Assembly (NCBI RefSeq): GCF_902635505.1
Contig: NC_045430.1
Span: forward strand, 25,345,064 to 25,409,063
Source: Sarcophilus harrisii
Lineage: Eukaryota; Chordata; Mammalia; Dasyuromorphia; Dasyuridae
DNA: 64,000 nt
Reading direction: 5' to 3'
Within the stretch, counting starts at the first letter, position 1, and each line of letters starts with the position of its first letter. The translations under genes and the position numbers were made by a program. Under the pieces are notes generated by a model. That model was not told the DNA's origin and made no database searches. It worked only from the letters and a program-made list of their open reading frames with translations. Shown piece by piece: positions 41,491-52,667 of the stretch.

Positions 41491-43690
41491 TAATGTGATT
41501 CTTAGTGACTTCTTTCACCTTTTCTAAAGATCCTTCTTCTCTCCTTTCCTCCACCCCTTCCTTCCTTCCCTTCCCTTTTCCCTACCAACCTTCTTCTTTC
41601 CCTCCTTCCCTCCCCTTTCTTTCTGTTTCTTCCTGCCTATTTCACATAACCAAGAAATATATGCATCAACTGGCTCTACAGCTTTCTGCTGATGTAAACT
41701 TTAAACAGTTCTAGAAGTGGTTATTACCACCATTAATGATAAAAATCCATTTAATACATTTCAATACATATCAGTCATCACATAACCAGACAGTAATGTG
41801 CCCATCCAGATCACTGGCAAGCTGGTAGCATTGACTCATACTCTTTCCACAAACAACTCTAAGGCTGTTTGTTACTTTTCCATGGCTTCCTCCACCCTGA
41901 TAATAGACATAGGTATGATACCTATCACCTGCAGGCATTTATCTTGCCTTTACCTGGATAGAAATATTGTTGAGAAAAGAGAAGGAAACTGTTCTGATTG
42001 TTTGCAATGCTCTATGCCTGCTTGAGCATGACCAAACCTTCAATTCACTTCCACATTTCACTTTCTCTGTCTGCCTCTGAAGCCCAAAGACACATCCCAT
42101 TTTCTAAATCTGTCCTTTCTAGCTCTTCTCACCACTTTCCCCACCCGTTTAGGACAGCCAGAGTTAACCCTAAGAAGGGGAGATATGTAGGGAGTTGAGT
42201 CAGGAGAAAGCAGGATGCTCCTTTAGAATAGAGGTTCCTAACTTGGTGTATGCATACTGCCAACAGGGTTCTTCAGAGGTAATTAACTTTTTAATTCTAT
42301 TTCTTATGTGCATATCCATTGTCGACTTTAAAATACATTTCTCTTCACTCTGATTCTGGAGTAAAGTTGACTGGAAGTCAAGGGCTAGGACTATTGAAAA
42401 AGGAGAATTCATTAGTTCAAAGAATAAACCACAGATTGTGCTATCTCCTGACAGTGAAGTGATGGATTCAGGATGCAGAGGGAATATACATTTTGGACAT
42501 AGATAAAATAGGAATCTGCTTTTGGCCAACAAGGCATGTTCATTAAAAGGGTTTTGGTTTTTCTTGTTTCTGATTTGGGGGAAAATGAGGGGAAGACAAA
42601 TGCTTATTAATTTAAAAAAATTTTTAAAGATTTTTTTTTAAAGGAAAATATCAGAACTCTTGCCATAGAATAAGTGAAGCTTGGAAAGCCAGGGGGTTAA
42701 AAAGGGACCAAACAGAGGAGGAGACCGTTATTTTAGGGGTAGGGTAAATCTGTAAGTTGGAAGAAAATAAAATTCAAAAGAGAATGGTTTATCAACAACA
42801 AAAATCACCAAAATTTAAAAAGTAAAAGCAAATCAATCCTTGCTTTTTACATGTTTTTTTATCTATAAAATGGAAGGAAAAGTAGTCAGAGAGGAAGATT
42901 TGTAAGGTGCATTTAGACTCCAAATCTTAGAGTAGTGATGAGGCTGTCAGTGACTGAGGAGACAAAACCAGTGAGGGTGTGGGAGGGGGAAGTTGAGGCT
43001 GGTGGTGGGTTAGAGGATACTCAAATGACAAGGCTGGTTTCTTGGGGAAATTTTCATTGCTTCTCGGAGCTTCCTCCCCCCAGCCCCATTCCCCACTTCC
43101 CACTCCCTCAATTTCTTCACCCTCACAATAGTAAGGCAGGTGCAGATTTTGCTTTTCCTCCGATTCCCAGCTTTTAACTTCTATCCTGTTACATAATAGT
43201 TGCTTAAAACTACTGACTTGCTAATAGTGAAAGAAATGGAATAATTTCCCAGTGTTCCGGAGCCAGCTCAAACTGGCTCATTACCCTAATTCCGAACCAA
43301 CTGTTAAATATTCAGCGGGAGCTTTTAAACCCAGAAACTAGCAAAAAGCTTCTAATGAAGGTTTTAGTTTGATTGCGAAGAAATAAAGTAGACCAAACTT
43401 CAAAGGGAGTTCTGTGTCCTTTTCCCCCTGGAGGGCTGATTGTTAAACTTTTACCTGCCGACTCCTGCTCCTACCTCTAAAGACAGATGTTCATCAAGCC
43501 CTTAGATCATGAGATACAAGGCTGGCAAATACTCAAACGTCTGAGTAGCTCTACTCCTTCCCAGGGCAAGTTTCCCTTCCTCTATTTTGCCTCTTCTCCC
43601 CTCCACCTAGCAGCCATAGATAGGCTCGCTTTTTTTTTTTTTTTTTTTCCCCACCACTCCTCGCCTCCATCCCCGAGTCCCGCCTCCCTC
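41491..43690. other. Upstream flank of BLTP3B; no gene recognised
   Basis: 41510-41640 is CT-rich. 43262-43281 holds an inverted repeat GAGCCAG/CTGGCTC with a 6-nt loop. The rest is unassigned; GC content rises towards the CpG island. 43629-43648 is a T-run. Confidence 0.4.
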
Positions 43691-43699
43691 TGATTCTCT

Positions 43700-44360
43700 C
43701 CTTCTCTAAAGCAGGGCTTCCCCAAGCTCCGCCCCGCCTCTTCTGTGGCTCCGCCCCCGTCCTTGTAGCCCAGCCCCTTTTTTGGTCAGGAGTCTCTGAG
43801 CCCCTCCCCTCACCCGTAAGCCCCCTCTTCTAAGTGGATACACGTCTCTCAGCTGTGGGTGTCCCGGAGTCCCGCCCCTCTTCCCCTCCTCTCCTGGTTC
43901 TCTCCTCTCCTTGCAACCTAGAGCCTCGTTCTTATATCCGGTAACTGCCTTTTCCTCTCAGGCCCCTCTCTCTTTCCCCCTCCCGTAGCCCAGGTGATTC
44001 CCGTAGTTCCTCCCTTCCCTTTCCTCCTCCTGCTAGTCTCTCCCCTCCCTCCTGTAGCCTCCCTTCTGTAGTACTGCCCCTCCTCCCCGACTCAATCCCA
44101 GGGTCTTTTTAGCCTCGCCCCTCTCTCATTTGCCCCGCCCCTCTTCCCGTAACCGCCCCCCTCTTTCCGAAGCCCCACCCTCCCCCTGGAATGCCTGTCC
44201 TTTCCTTGGGTCTCCCGCAGCCTCGCCCCTCCGTCTAGCCCCGCCCCTCTTTTCCTTTAGTTACACCCCTCTCTCTGGACCGACCTATCGTTTCCCCGCG
44301 TCTCCTGTATCCCCGCCCCTCTGTCCAAGTGGCCCCACCCCCTGGGGGGCCGCTCCCCCC
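43700..44360. repeat. Degenerate array of GC boxes in a pyrimidine-rich background
   Basis: CCGCCCCTC-type boxes recur at about 43871, 44115, 44136, 44223, 44240 and 44311, with more relaxed forms (CTCCGCCCCGCC at 43727, CTCCGCCCCC at 43749, ACCGCCCCCC at 44152). Several are preceded by GTAGCC or TAGCC. Spacing is irregular, about 20-75 bp. It looks like an eroded tandem array bearing Sp1/KLF sites. Confidence 0.75.
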
Positions 44361-44390
44361 CCAAGAGTCTCAGGTGATGGTGCAGTCAAG

Positions 44391-44432
44391 ATGGCGCTGG
44401 CGGCGGCGGCGGCGGCGGCGGTGGCGGCCTGA
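44391..44432 (+). CDS. Upstream ORF 1 in the BLTP3B leader (13 aa)
   Basis: ATG at 44391 in a strong Kozak context (AAGATGG, purine at -3 and G at +4) encodes MALAAAAAAAVAA and stops at TGA 44430-44432. It is driven by a CGG/GCG run, so alanine number will vary with repeat length. If the transcript starts upstream of 44391, ribosomes should meet this ORF before the BLTP3B start at 44659. It also coincides with a YY1 motif, so its base pattern may be kept for DNA binding rather than for the peptide. Whether it is in the mRNA depends on the real start site. Confidence 0.5.
   Translation: MALAAAAAAAVAA
44401..44429. repeat. (CGG)n run in the BLTP3B leader
   Basis: About nine CGG units with one GTG interruption; forms the poly-Ala part of upstream ORF 1. 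Confidence 0.9.
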
Positions 44433-44438
44433 ACTGGG

Positions 44439-44543
44439 ATGAGCCAGTCCGCTATTTGGCGGTGGCGGTGGCAGCGACGGCAGCGACGGCAGCGGCCACT
44501 GGGGCCGCGGGGGCTGGGGCCGGGGCCTTGGGGCTCGTCTTAG
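44439..44543 (+). CDS. Upstream ORF 2 in the BLTP3B leader (34 aa)
   Basis: ATG at 44439 (context GGGATGA: purine at -3 but no G at +4) encodes MSQSAIWRWRWQRRQRRQR followed by a Gly/Pro-rich tail and stops at TAG 44541-44543, 115 bp before the BLTP3B ATG. The Arg/Trp/Gln pattern simply reflects GGTGGCGG/CAGCGACGG repeats. It starts only 6 nt after the stop of upstream ORF 1, so re-initiation there would be poor. No family resemblance. Confidence 0.4.
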   Translation: MSQSAIWRWRWQRRQRRQRPLGPRGLGPGPWGSS

Positions 44544-44620
44544 GCCCGTCGCTGCTCTCCCGCGGGGCGCTCGGGACGGCCGGAGGGCAGACAAGGGAGC
44601 GAGCGCGGGTGCGAGGAGAG

Positions 44621-44645
44621 CGGCGGCGGCGGCGGCGGCGGCGGC
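44621..44645. repeat. (CGG)8 in the BLTP3B leader
   Basis: Eight uninterrupted CGG units ending 14 bp before the BLTP3B ATG. Confidence 0.95.
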
Positions 44646-44658
44646 TCTCCCCCTCGCC

Positions 44659-44702
44659 ATGGCCGGGCTTATCAAGAAACAGATCCTCAAGCACCTTTCC
44701 AG
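44659..44702 (+). CDS. BLTP3B: BLTP3B coding exon 1 (bridge-like lipid-transfer protein)
   Basis: ATG at 44659 opens MAGLIKKQILKHLS plus the first two bases of an Arg codon (AG), followed by a consensus donor (CCAG/GTCAGT, GT at 44703-44704). This matches the start of the UHRF1BP1/UHRF1BP1L family (MAGIIKKQILKHLSRFTKNL), whose first exon also ends inside that Arg codon. The protein belongs to the bridge-like (chorein/VPS13-type) lipid-transfer family; these first residues begin the N-terminal chorein region. BLTP3B (SHIP164) is described on early endosomal vesicles. Exon 1 alone cannot separate BLTP3B from its paralogue BLTP3A; the divergent ACTR6 gene can, because ACTR6 neighbours BLTP3B in human while BLTP3A sits by SNRPC and TAF11. 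The leader carries upstream ORFs and CGG runs. I did not find exon 2 (expected FTKNLSPDKINL) before the right edge. Confidence 0.9.
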
Positions 44703-44827
44703 GTCAGTGCGGGGAGAGACCGGGGGGGGGGGTCCGGGGAGTCTGGAGGCGCTATATCCCTTCCTCACCCCCCGTTCCGGGGGGCGACTGCCTCTGGGTA
44801 GTGACCGTGGCCTTGGGGTAAGCCCCC

Positions 44828-44925
44828 TCCCCCCCGCCCCGTGTGGCTTACCCGCCCCCTCCCCCGCCCCGTGTGGCTTACCCGCCCCCTCCCCCGCCCC
44901 GTGTGGCTTACCCGCCCCCTCCCCC
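44828..44925. repeat. 30-bp GC-rich tandem repeat x 3
   Basis: Units 44828-44859 (two extra C), 44860-44889 and 44890-44919, then the first six bases of a fourth. Each has TCCCCCGCCCCGTGTGGCTT then ACCCGCCCCC. Units are otherwise identical, pointing to recent expansion. Lies 125 bp into intron 1. Confidence 0.97.
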
Positions 44926-45509
44926 AGCGATCGTGGCCTCGGACCTGGGAAGCCTCCTAACCCGCTACCCCCGGCACTGATGTCAGACCTCTCCTCCCAC
45001 CTTGGGTCGGCGGTAGGGGGATGGGGCCGCGGCAGCAGATGACCCTGGGGGATACGCGGAGCCAGCTGGGGTTTCGCCTCTGGATGACACATTTTTGAGG
45101 AAGACGGGGACGAGCCCCAAGGAAAGCGGGGGTGAAGGGCCTTGCGAGCGCGCATTCATTCATTCATCCCCAACCCTTCCCAGGCGCCTGCTAGGGGGCC
45201 GGGTACCCCACAAAGATCCGGGACCCGCGCCCGCGCCAGAGAGGGAGGGCTCGGCGCGGCGCCGGGGAGAGCCTGCTCTGCTCTAGTCTGGGAGGTTTGT
45301 TGTCTCTCCCATCCCTCCCGGGCTTGTAGCTCCCTTAAAGTGAAGGGACTCGGTCCGGGGACCTCGGAGGGCCCTTTCAGCCTGCAGGGCTCCTGTGGTC
45401 CCAGCCAGTGCCCTCATTAGCCGGGCCAACCCATCCTTCCCCGAACATCCTTGCGCTGATTGCCGGGCCACCCCTTCTGGGACCTTAATGGACTCTGAGT
45501 CATAAATCA

Positions 45510-45720
45510 ATGAATCCGTCAACAAGTATTTATTAAGGACCTTTGTTTCATAAACTGAGTTTCCTATTTGCCGGCTGGGTGACCTTCCAGAAGTCATTTA
45601 ACTTCAGGGCCTCAGAATTTCCTCATTTGTAAAATGGGGGGTGGAGTGGGAGGTGGGAGTGGACTTCTGAGGTGCTTGTTACCTCTAAATCTTATGTAGT
45701 CTTTCAGTAAACAAGAAAGC
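45510..45720. mobile_element. L2 tail scrap (-) and MIR (+)
   Basis: 45510-45545: CAACAAGTATTTATTAAGGA. 45565-45720: GTGACCTTCCAGAAGTCATT, TCCTCATTTGTAAAATGGGG, TTGTTACCTCTAAATCTTAT. Confidence 0.6.
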
Positions 45721-45762
45721 AGTCAATAAACATTTGTTAAGCACTAACTACTTGCCATTAAG

Positions 45763-45766
<4 letters not shown>

Positions 45767-45831
<65 letters not shown>
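45767..45831. repeat. (TA)n followed by T-run
   Basis: About 24 TA units and about 16 T. Likely polymorphic. Confidence 0.97.
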
Positions 45832-46457
45832 GGAGGGAGGGGAGCGGAAAGCAACACAGACTTAAATAATTGCCATAAGTACTGTATTCCCCTAGAACTC
45901 TATTATCAGGAATCTTAGAGGAGTCTCATTAAAGAGCCAGGGAATGGTTTTGTTAGGTTTTGGTATTAGGAGAATAGGAAGGGAGAGGAAGAGTGATATA
46001 TTGAGAGGGAAGAGAGAAGGGAGTATGGGAAAAATTACCCCACATAATTAAGATCAGAAAATAGAGGTCTATACAAATAAGGGGGAAGCAGGAGTGGATG
46101 ACTCCAAACTCAGAAACACATCTGCACAATTGGGTACAGAAATAGGTTTCACTAAAAAATACTGTGTGTCCCAAGGGAATACAAAGCAGTTGCTGGGGTG
46201 GGGGGCATTAACTACTGAGGGGCTGACTCTGGAACTGAGAGTTGAAGGGAAGTAGGTAGTGCGATTGAGGTGTGCAAAGAGGGACATGAAGGTTTTCAGT
46301 GGGGCAACTGCAGCTTGGCAAGTTTAGCCATGTCATGCTTGTAATGGTCAATTGAAGGAACTGGGGATGTTTAGACAGGATGTGATAACCAGCTTCAAGT
46401 CACTGAAGGGGTTAGATTTGTCCTGCATGGGAACAAAACTAGGAGCTGGTGCAGAGA
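45832..46457. other. Unassigned intronic DNA
   Basis: Purine-rich near 45960-46030; no repeat or exon recognised. Confidence 0.35.
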
Positions 46458-46468
46458 CAGCCAGGGCT

Positions 46469-47312
46469 GCTGCTGCTTTTTTTTTTTTGTTTGTTTGTTT
46501 ACAGGTATTTTTTATTATTATTATAACTTTTTATTGACAGAACATATGCCTGGGTAATTTTTTACAGCATTATTCCTTGCACTCACTTCTGTTCCGACTT
46601 TTCCCTTCCCTCCCTCCAGCCTCTCCCCTAGATGGAAAGCAGTCTTATACATGTTAAATATGTTATAGTATATCCTAGATACAATATATGTGTGCAGTCG
46701 AACAGTTCTCTTGTTGCATAGGGAGAATTGGATTCAGAAGGTAAAAATAACCTGGGAAGAAAAACAAAAATGCAAACAGTTTACACTCATTGCCCAGTGT
46801 TCCTTCTCTGGGTGTAGCTGATTTTGTCCATCATTGATTAATTGGAACTGAGCTAGATTTTCTCTTTGTCCAAGCTAACCATTTCCATCTTAGAATACAT
46901 CCTCATACAGTATCGTTATTGAAGTATATAATGATCTCCTGGTTCTGCTTATTTCACTTAGCATCAGTTCATGTAAGTCTCTCCAAGCCTCTCTGTATTC
47001 ATCCTGCTGGTCATTTCTTACAAAACACTAATATTCCATAACATTCAGATACTACAATTTATCCAACCATTCTCCAATTGATGGGCATCCATGCATTTTC
47101 CAGTTTCTAGCCACCACAAACAGGGCTGCCACAAACATTTTGGCATATACCGGTCCCTTTCCCTTCTTTAGTATCTCTTTGGGGTATAAGCCCAGTAGTA
47201 GCACTGCTGGGTCAAACGGTATGCACAGTTTGATAACTTTTTGGACATAATTCCAGATTGCTCTCCAGAATTGTTGGATTCGTTCACAACTCCACCAACA
47301 ATGCATCAGTGT
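46469..47312 (-). mobile_element. LINE L1 3' end, type C, with 11-bp TSD
   Basis: Flanked by CAGCCAGGGCT (46458-46468 and 47313-47323). Reversed 3' UTR: AACTTTTTATTGACAGAACA, ACAGCATTATTCCTTGCACT, AATATATGTGTGCAGTCGAA. The minus strand then reads the ORF2 C-terminus (WWSCERIQQFWRAIWNYVQK, LYPKEILKKGKGPVYAKM). 5'-truncated; ORF2 portion little damaged. Confidence 0.95.
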
Positions 47313-47544
47313 CAGCCAGGGCTTCTTAAGGAAAAAAATTGGGTGGTAGAGCTGTCCAAAAGGGAGATGGCCATCATAGAGCCAGAGAAGCTTTTCTCTC
47401 ATCAAACGTACAGGCTTGGTTGACTACTTGTCTGGGAAGGGGATCCTGTAAAGAGAATTGCTTTTTAGGTATTCTTTGTCCTAAAAGGCTGTTGCCATCC
47501 TCTACAATATGAAAACTGTTTCTTTGAGTTTGTATTGCCACTTT

Positions 47545-47690
47545 GCTCTTTACTATTCATGTGTCTTTAGGCAAATCACTTCCTGGGTCTACGCCTCAAT
47601 TTCCTGTTCTGTTAAAGGAAAAGGGAGGCTGAATTAGGTGTCTGCTGGGTTCCTTTTTTCATTTCTAAATCCTATGATCAATGACCTTGT
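47545..47690 (+). mobile_element. MIR3-like element
   Basis: TTTAGGCAAATCACTTCCTG, GCCTCAATTTCCTGTTCTGT, TTCATTTCTAAATCCTATGA. Confidence 0.6.
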
Positions 47691-49090
47691 CCCACTGACT
47701 TGATTTTCCATGCCACTGGAGTGGCTTTGGTTTGATGTGGTTTTTGAAGGCTGTTTACTATACCTGCCACGTTGTGCTTCCACTCCCCTTAGAAAGGGTT
47801 CCTTAATTACAGTCTCTTGGAGATGGGGCCATGATTTCCTGCAAGCAGTAGCTTGGAATGTTTTCCTGGTCAGATGTTTACTATTGTTATTAACTAACCA
47901 AACTCCTTATTAAGGTTCAGTTTTCCAAATATACATTCACTTAATGGGTGTGCTTATTTCCACAACCAGATTTGTGGTAAGTAAATAACCAGAGACATCA
48001 AGGTGCCCTTGATTCTGGATTCATTCTCTTGTAAGAGAGAGTTTCTAAAAGCCCAGGGCCTAAATTCTGGATATTGGCATCTACGGTGATAAACTTTAAG
48101 AGTCGTCATTCTTTCCATTTCATAATGTGGTTATAGTCAAGAATGACTCAGGCAAGCTGGCAATTTATTTCTTGCTTAGCTTCTCCATATTTGTCTCTTA
48201 AGTCAAAGGAGTGCTGAATAACCTTGTTCCAAGAAGTTACTCAGAAGCTTCTCATTGAGTTTTATTAGAGCAAGTCTCTTGCTTCTCTTTCCATTTATCT
48301 ACTGACAAGTTAATCCTTCAAATGGAAATCTGTCAAGCCTATCATTCAAATTAATCTTTCATAAAGACAAACACAATTATGTATACATATAATAAAAGTT
48401 TTTAACTATAATAGAACTTGAGTGAACTGTGTGGTTAGCAGTTTTAAAAAAATTTTAATTTCACAAATCTAAAATGAGCAAATTTTGAAGAGTTTAAAGG
48501 GAGGGCAGTAATAGCCTACATGGCTCAAAGATCTTATAGTCAAATGCAAAATCAAATAAGACTGTATGGTATAGTACTTATAGAACAAATATATATATAA
48601 AGATCAATTTCTTTCTAACATGAAAGTTTAGAGTATCATACATTTTAAAAAGGTGTAAGTAGTCCAGAACCCATTGCAGAATTTCTTGTTGAAAAGGTTA
48701 ACTTTTACTAAACTGAGGTTTTGTTTTTCTTTGGAATCCATAAAGTCTGATTTAAATCAGATGTCCCTGCCACACATTCCAGTACAAAGGTAGTGATTGT
48801 TTTGGCAAAGTAAGGCAACTACCACGTGTTCAGGATTGAACCCTGGGGTTACTTTTTAACCTGTGTTACCTCTAAAAGTTCTGTCATGATTTGTAATGAG
48901 TTTCTGAAACTGAAAATTTTCACTCATATAAGTTGTACATAATTTATTGACCCTACTATCATTCCTACCAACTATTAAATACTTCTGTAATCTGATAGCT
49001 GTATGTACCTACAGTAGGAGCAATTAGTCTGATCTGGTTTGATAATAAAAACTGAAGTGGCACCTTAGTGGCAGGGTGAATTAGAGAGCT
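47691..49090. other. Unassigned intronic DNA
   Basis: About 1.4 kb without a recognised repeat or exon; the longest plain stretch in the intron's first half. Confidence 0.4.
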
Positions 49091-49094
49091 GGAT

Positions 49095-49320
49095 GAAAGT
49101 TGTTTAGTCATTTTAGTTGTGTCCGACTCTTCCTGACCTGATTTGGGGTACTCTTGGCAGAGATACTAATATGTTTACCATTTTTTCTCCAGCTCATTTC
49201 AGATGAGGAACTGAGACAAACGAGATTAAATAACTTGTCCAGGGTCACCCAGCTAGTAAGTGAGGCTGGATTTGTACTTAGGTCCTCCTGAGTCCAGGCC
49301 TGATCCTATATCCATTTAGC
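49095..49320 (-). mobile_element. RTE-tailed SINE
   Basis: Plus strand: GTTGTTTAGTCATTTTAGTT, GTGTCCGACTCTTCCTGACC, GGGTCACCCAGCTAGTAAGT. Nearly complete. Confidence 0.85.
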
Positions 49321-49324
49321 CTGC

Positions 49325-49545
49325 TCTTGACTGAGCGACCTGAGTTCAAATCCTGCTTCAGGCACTTATTAGCTACAAGACCCTAGGAAATCACTTAACC
49401 TCTGTGCCTCCTGTTTAAAACAGGTCCAATAATTGCACCTACCCCACAGGATCATTGTGAGAATAAAAAGAGATCACATATCTAAAGTGTTTTGTAAATA
49501 TTATAGTGCTGTATAAATTCTAGTTGTTATTATAATGGCTGTTAT
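49325..49545 (+). mobile_element. CORE-SINE
   Basis: GACCTGAGTTCAAATCCTGC, CAAGACCCTAGGAAATCACT, AAAGTGTTTTGTAAATATTA. Directly abuts the reversed RTE-SINE, giving a head-to-head SINE pair. Confidence 0.8.
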
Positions 49546-50420
49546 AATTATTATAATTGTTATATTCATAGAAGTTGAGAGGTATAAAGAAAATGAAAGA
49601 TAATTTTTTGTATCATTAACTCCTTTGGAAGTCTAGTGAAGTCTGTGATCCCCTTCTTAGACTAATACTTTTAAATGCCCATGACAAAATACAGAGGACT
49701 TTGAAGGAAAGCAGTTATATTGAAATAAAGATAAAATGTTTTTTCCCATCCAAACTCACAGACTCTGAAGTCCATTCATATACACCAGGTTAAGAACTCT
49801 TGTTCAAAAAAACCAAAACAAACAAAAAAAAACCCAATTCCCCCCCTCCCCCCCAAAAAAAAACCCAATAAAAAACTGTAAAACAAAGCAAAAAAAGAAT
49901 GTTCTGGTTTAACTCTCTTAAAGACTTATCTAATGATGTTAATCCAGTGTTTCAGTGTATAGTTTATTAAGATAGACCCTAGAAATACAAATCTCTTTAC
50001 AATATTTGTCCAATAGGGGTTGATAACCTGGAGCATGCATACCAAAGGTTACATGTGAAATGATTTGCAGGCCTATGAGTTAAGGATCAATAGCTCCTAG
50101 AAATAAGGTGAGTCTAAGGGCCTACACTCCCCCACCTTCTACACACAAAAAGGACCTTAATCTAAAAACCTAGGGAGCTGAAAGAGAAAGAGGAAGATCA
50201 GCTTGGGCTTCTGGACAGTGGTGCTGAAGGACAATGCCTATATAGGTTGGGGTTGGAAGAGAAGGCATCATTTGGGAGATGGCCGAAAGAGGCAGTGCCT
50301 GATGAATATTTTAAATCTGTGCCAAGCTAATTAAGTAACATGAAACTATGGACCTCTAATTTACTTAAGCTCTGCATAATTTGTATCCAAGATGCCATCA
50401 TTCCCAAGTGAAAATGCTTC
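49546..50420. other. Unassigned; low-complexity A/C patch
   Basis: 49805-49900 is A- and C-rich (short C-runs among A-runs). No exon recognised. Confidence 0.35.
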
Positions 50421-50424
50421 TTAG

Positions 50425-50600
50425 GATTTTCCATCTAGATGTAGAAGAGACCTTGGAAATTATTTATTTCAATCCTCTTCTTTTCAGTTTTAGGAAACTG
50501 AAGCTGAGAAAGCCTACTTAACATTACTTGCCCAAGGTGACACCATTTGTAGGTGACTGAGCCAAGATTTGAATGCTGGAAGCTGGCTTCAAATCCAGTG
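50425..50600 (-). mobile_element. MIR3-like element
   Basis: AGATGTAGAAGAGACCTTGG, TTTTAGGAAACTGAAGCTGA, TTACTTGCCCAAGGTGACAC. Confidence 0.65.
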
Positions 50601-52205
50601 CCTTTCCCCCCACTTTCTACTCCCAGCACCCTTGTGTTCTCTGCTGACTGAGGTGAGGTGATTAAAAACAGATGCACTTACTTCCCTTGGCCAGTGGGCA
50701 GTAACATGTTGCCTAACAAATAGGGATGGGAACTCAGGGAAGCCTGCTATTTGGTAACTTCTCAGATACTACTTATTTTGTCAGAGCAGCATGAAAAGTA
50801 CCAAGGAAAAATGTACTTATTTCAGGTTTACTACTCTCTGTAGTGGCTTACCGGTACCATCTGGCTTGCTCTCTTTCATCACTGACTCCCTCAATTCCTG
50901 CCCTGCTAGTTCCCAACTCAGATTATCGCTTAATATCCTGTTCTTTCTCTGGAACTGCTTTTTGGAAAAAGTCGCAAAACTGCACCCTTGCACTATTACT
51001 GTGTACATTTTATCCTTGAGGGAAGGAAGCCGCATCATTCTCTATGTCCTTGACTCTTGTCATCTTCATTCCATCTTACTCTCCCATCTGTTTATTGGTT
51101 TCTCCTCTGCCTATGTATTGGCTATTGGATTGAGGTGCTGTCATAATTTTCCTAGTAGAAATGGGGGTGGTGGCAAAAGGATGGCTTGTTAGGGTAACAC
51201 GGTACCTTTCAGTTCTTGTGAGTGAGCCTTCTCAGTGGGACAGAGAAGGAGCCTTTATTGATTCAAAAGGTGCTTTTGGGAACTTTTTTTGACTCATTCA
51301 TGGTCTTGGAAGAATTGGTTTGTTGACATTGGGAAAATGGAAATTAACTCATGCTTTGCATTCCCTGGCTCTCCACAAAGCTCTTGCATTTTAGGGACTC
51401 TGCCCAGAAACTTATCAGGCCCTAGATAATGTAGTCACTGTCCAAATAAAGGGCAGGTGGAGCTGATGGGAATGGGAAGTGAAATCCCTAGCTGGAGGAT
51501 ATGTTGAATCCTGCTGAAGATCAGTATTATAAGGAAAGGACTTGGCAGGGAGAGTGAGAATTAGGAACCATCCTCTAAAGTAAGAAAGCTTCTCACTCAT
51601 CCTATTACTAAACCTTCCTTCCCCTCCCCTCTCTTCCTCCCCCATTTCCTTCTCTCTGGGTTTAAGCCTTTTACCACCTAGGTATTAGGGAGGTTTTTAG
51701 AAGTTGTTGTTGAGGGCGTGGTTCTGGGGAGCATACCTTGTGACTTAGTTTGGAGATGTGGACAGTTTTCCCTTTTTAGGTAGTAGCTAAGATGGGGAAT
51801 TGTACATACCCATTGTACCAGGTTCTGTGATGAGGTAAGGAGAGGTGTGAAATTTTTAAAAGAATTGAGTTTGGCACACTGAACCTGTGCTCCACTCCCC
51901 ACTGCACCCCATTCCATGCTTTGGCCTTCCCTATACCTAGTCTATTTTGTATGGCAACTAGATCTCACTTTTTGGCTCTTGAAATGGTTCAGCCTTTAGC
52001 TAGCTATAGACCTCTTTGCCACAATTACCATAAAGCTGTAGGCATTTGGTGAAATTTGAGTGTGAGATCTGAACAGTCTGAGCAGATAGGGCTTTTGTTT
52101 CAAACAAGTTCTCTGAGGAGAGGAAAGGGCCATAATGCTTTGGGCCTGTGATAACCTCATGAGCTGCTGGGAAGCAACTTGTGGGATTGGGCATCAAGAA
52201 GACCT
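50601..52205. other. Unassigned intronic DNA
   Basis: No exon recognised. 50780-51180 is pyrimidine-leaning and may be a worn LINE, but I could not match it. Confidence 0.35.
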
Positions 52206-52209
52206 GTTT

Positions 52210-52645
52210 ATTTATTTTTATTATTTTTAAAAATAAGGCTTTTTACTTTTCAAAACACATGCAAAGATAGTTTTCAATATTAATCTTCACAAAACCTTGC
52301 GTTCCAAATTTCTCTCTCTCTCTTACCTCTTCCCTCCCCTAGACAAGTAATCCAATAAATGTTAAACATTTGTATTTCTTCTGAACATTTTCCCATATTT
52401 GTCATGCTGCACAAGAAAAATCAGATCAAAAAGGAAAAAAAAAACCACAAGAAAGAAAAACAAACAAACTAACAAAAACAACAATAAGTGAAAATACTAT
52501 GCTTTGATCCACATTCAGTCTCCATAGTTCTCTCTCTGGATGCAGATCATACTTTCCATCACAAGTCTATTGAAGTTGTTTTGAATCACCTCATTGTTGA
52601 AAACAGCCAAGTTGTCATGGTTGATCATCACATAATTTTCTTTTT
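52210..52645 (-). mobile_element. LINE L1 3' end, type B (first of two)
   Basis: AAGGCTTTTTACTTTTCAAA, ACAAAACCTTGCGTTCCAAA, TTGTCATGCTGCACAAGAAA, ACATTCAGTCTCCATAG. 5'-truncated. Confidence 0.85.
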
Positions 52646-52667
52646 TTCCCTCTCTTCCTTAACTTTA

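Larger units (their letters stand above)
43690..45420 (+). promoter_or_regulatory. BLTP3B: CpG-island promoter of BLTP3B
   Basis: The second and larger GC-rich block, covering upstream flank, leader, exon 1 and early intron. Upstream it is dominated by GC boxes (see 43700-44360). A YY1-type element (CAAGATGGCG at 44388-44397) overlaps the first upstream ATG; YY1 elements of this form usually lie just downstream of the start site, suggesting initiation near 44370-44390. No TATA box is evident there. Confidence 0.85.

Noticed and set aside
44370-45155. Minus-strand 261-codon frame across the BLTP3B CpG island
   Set aside because: GC-rich DNA with CGG runs and the 30-bp repeat gives Ala/Pro/Arg/Gly-rich chance frames. 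It overlaps the real exon 1 on the other strand and matches no family.
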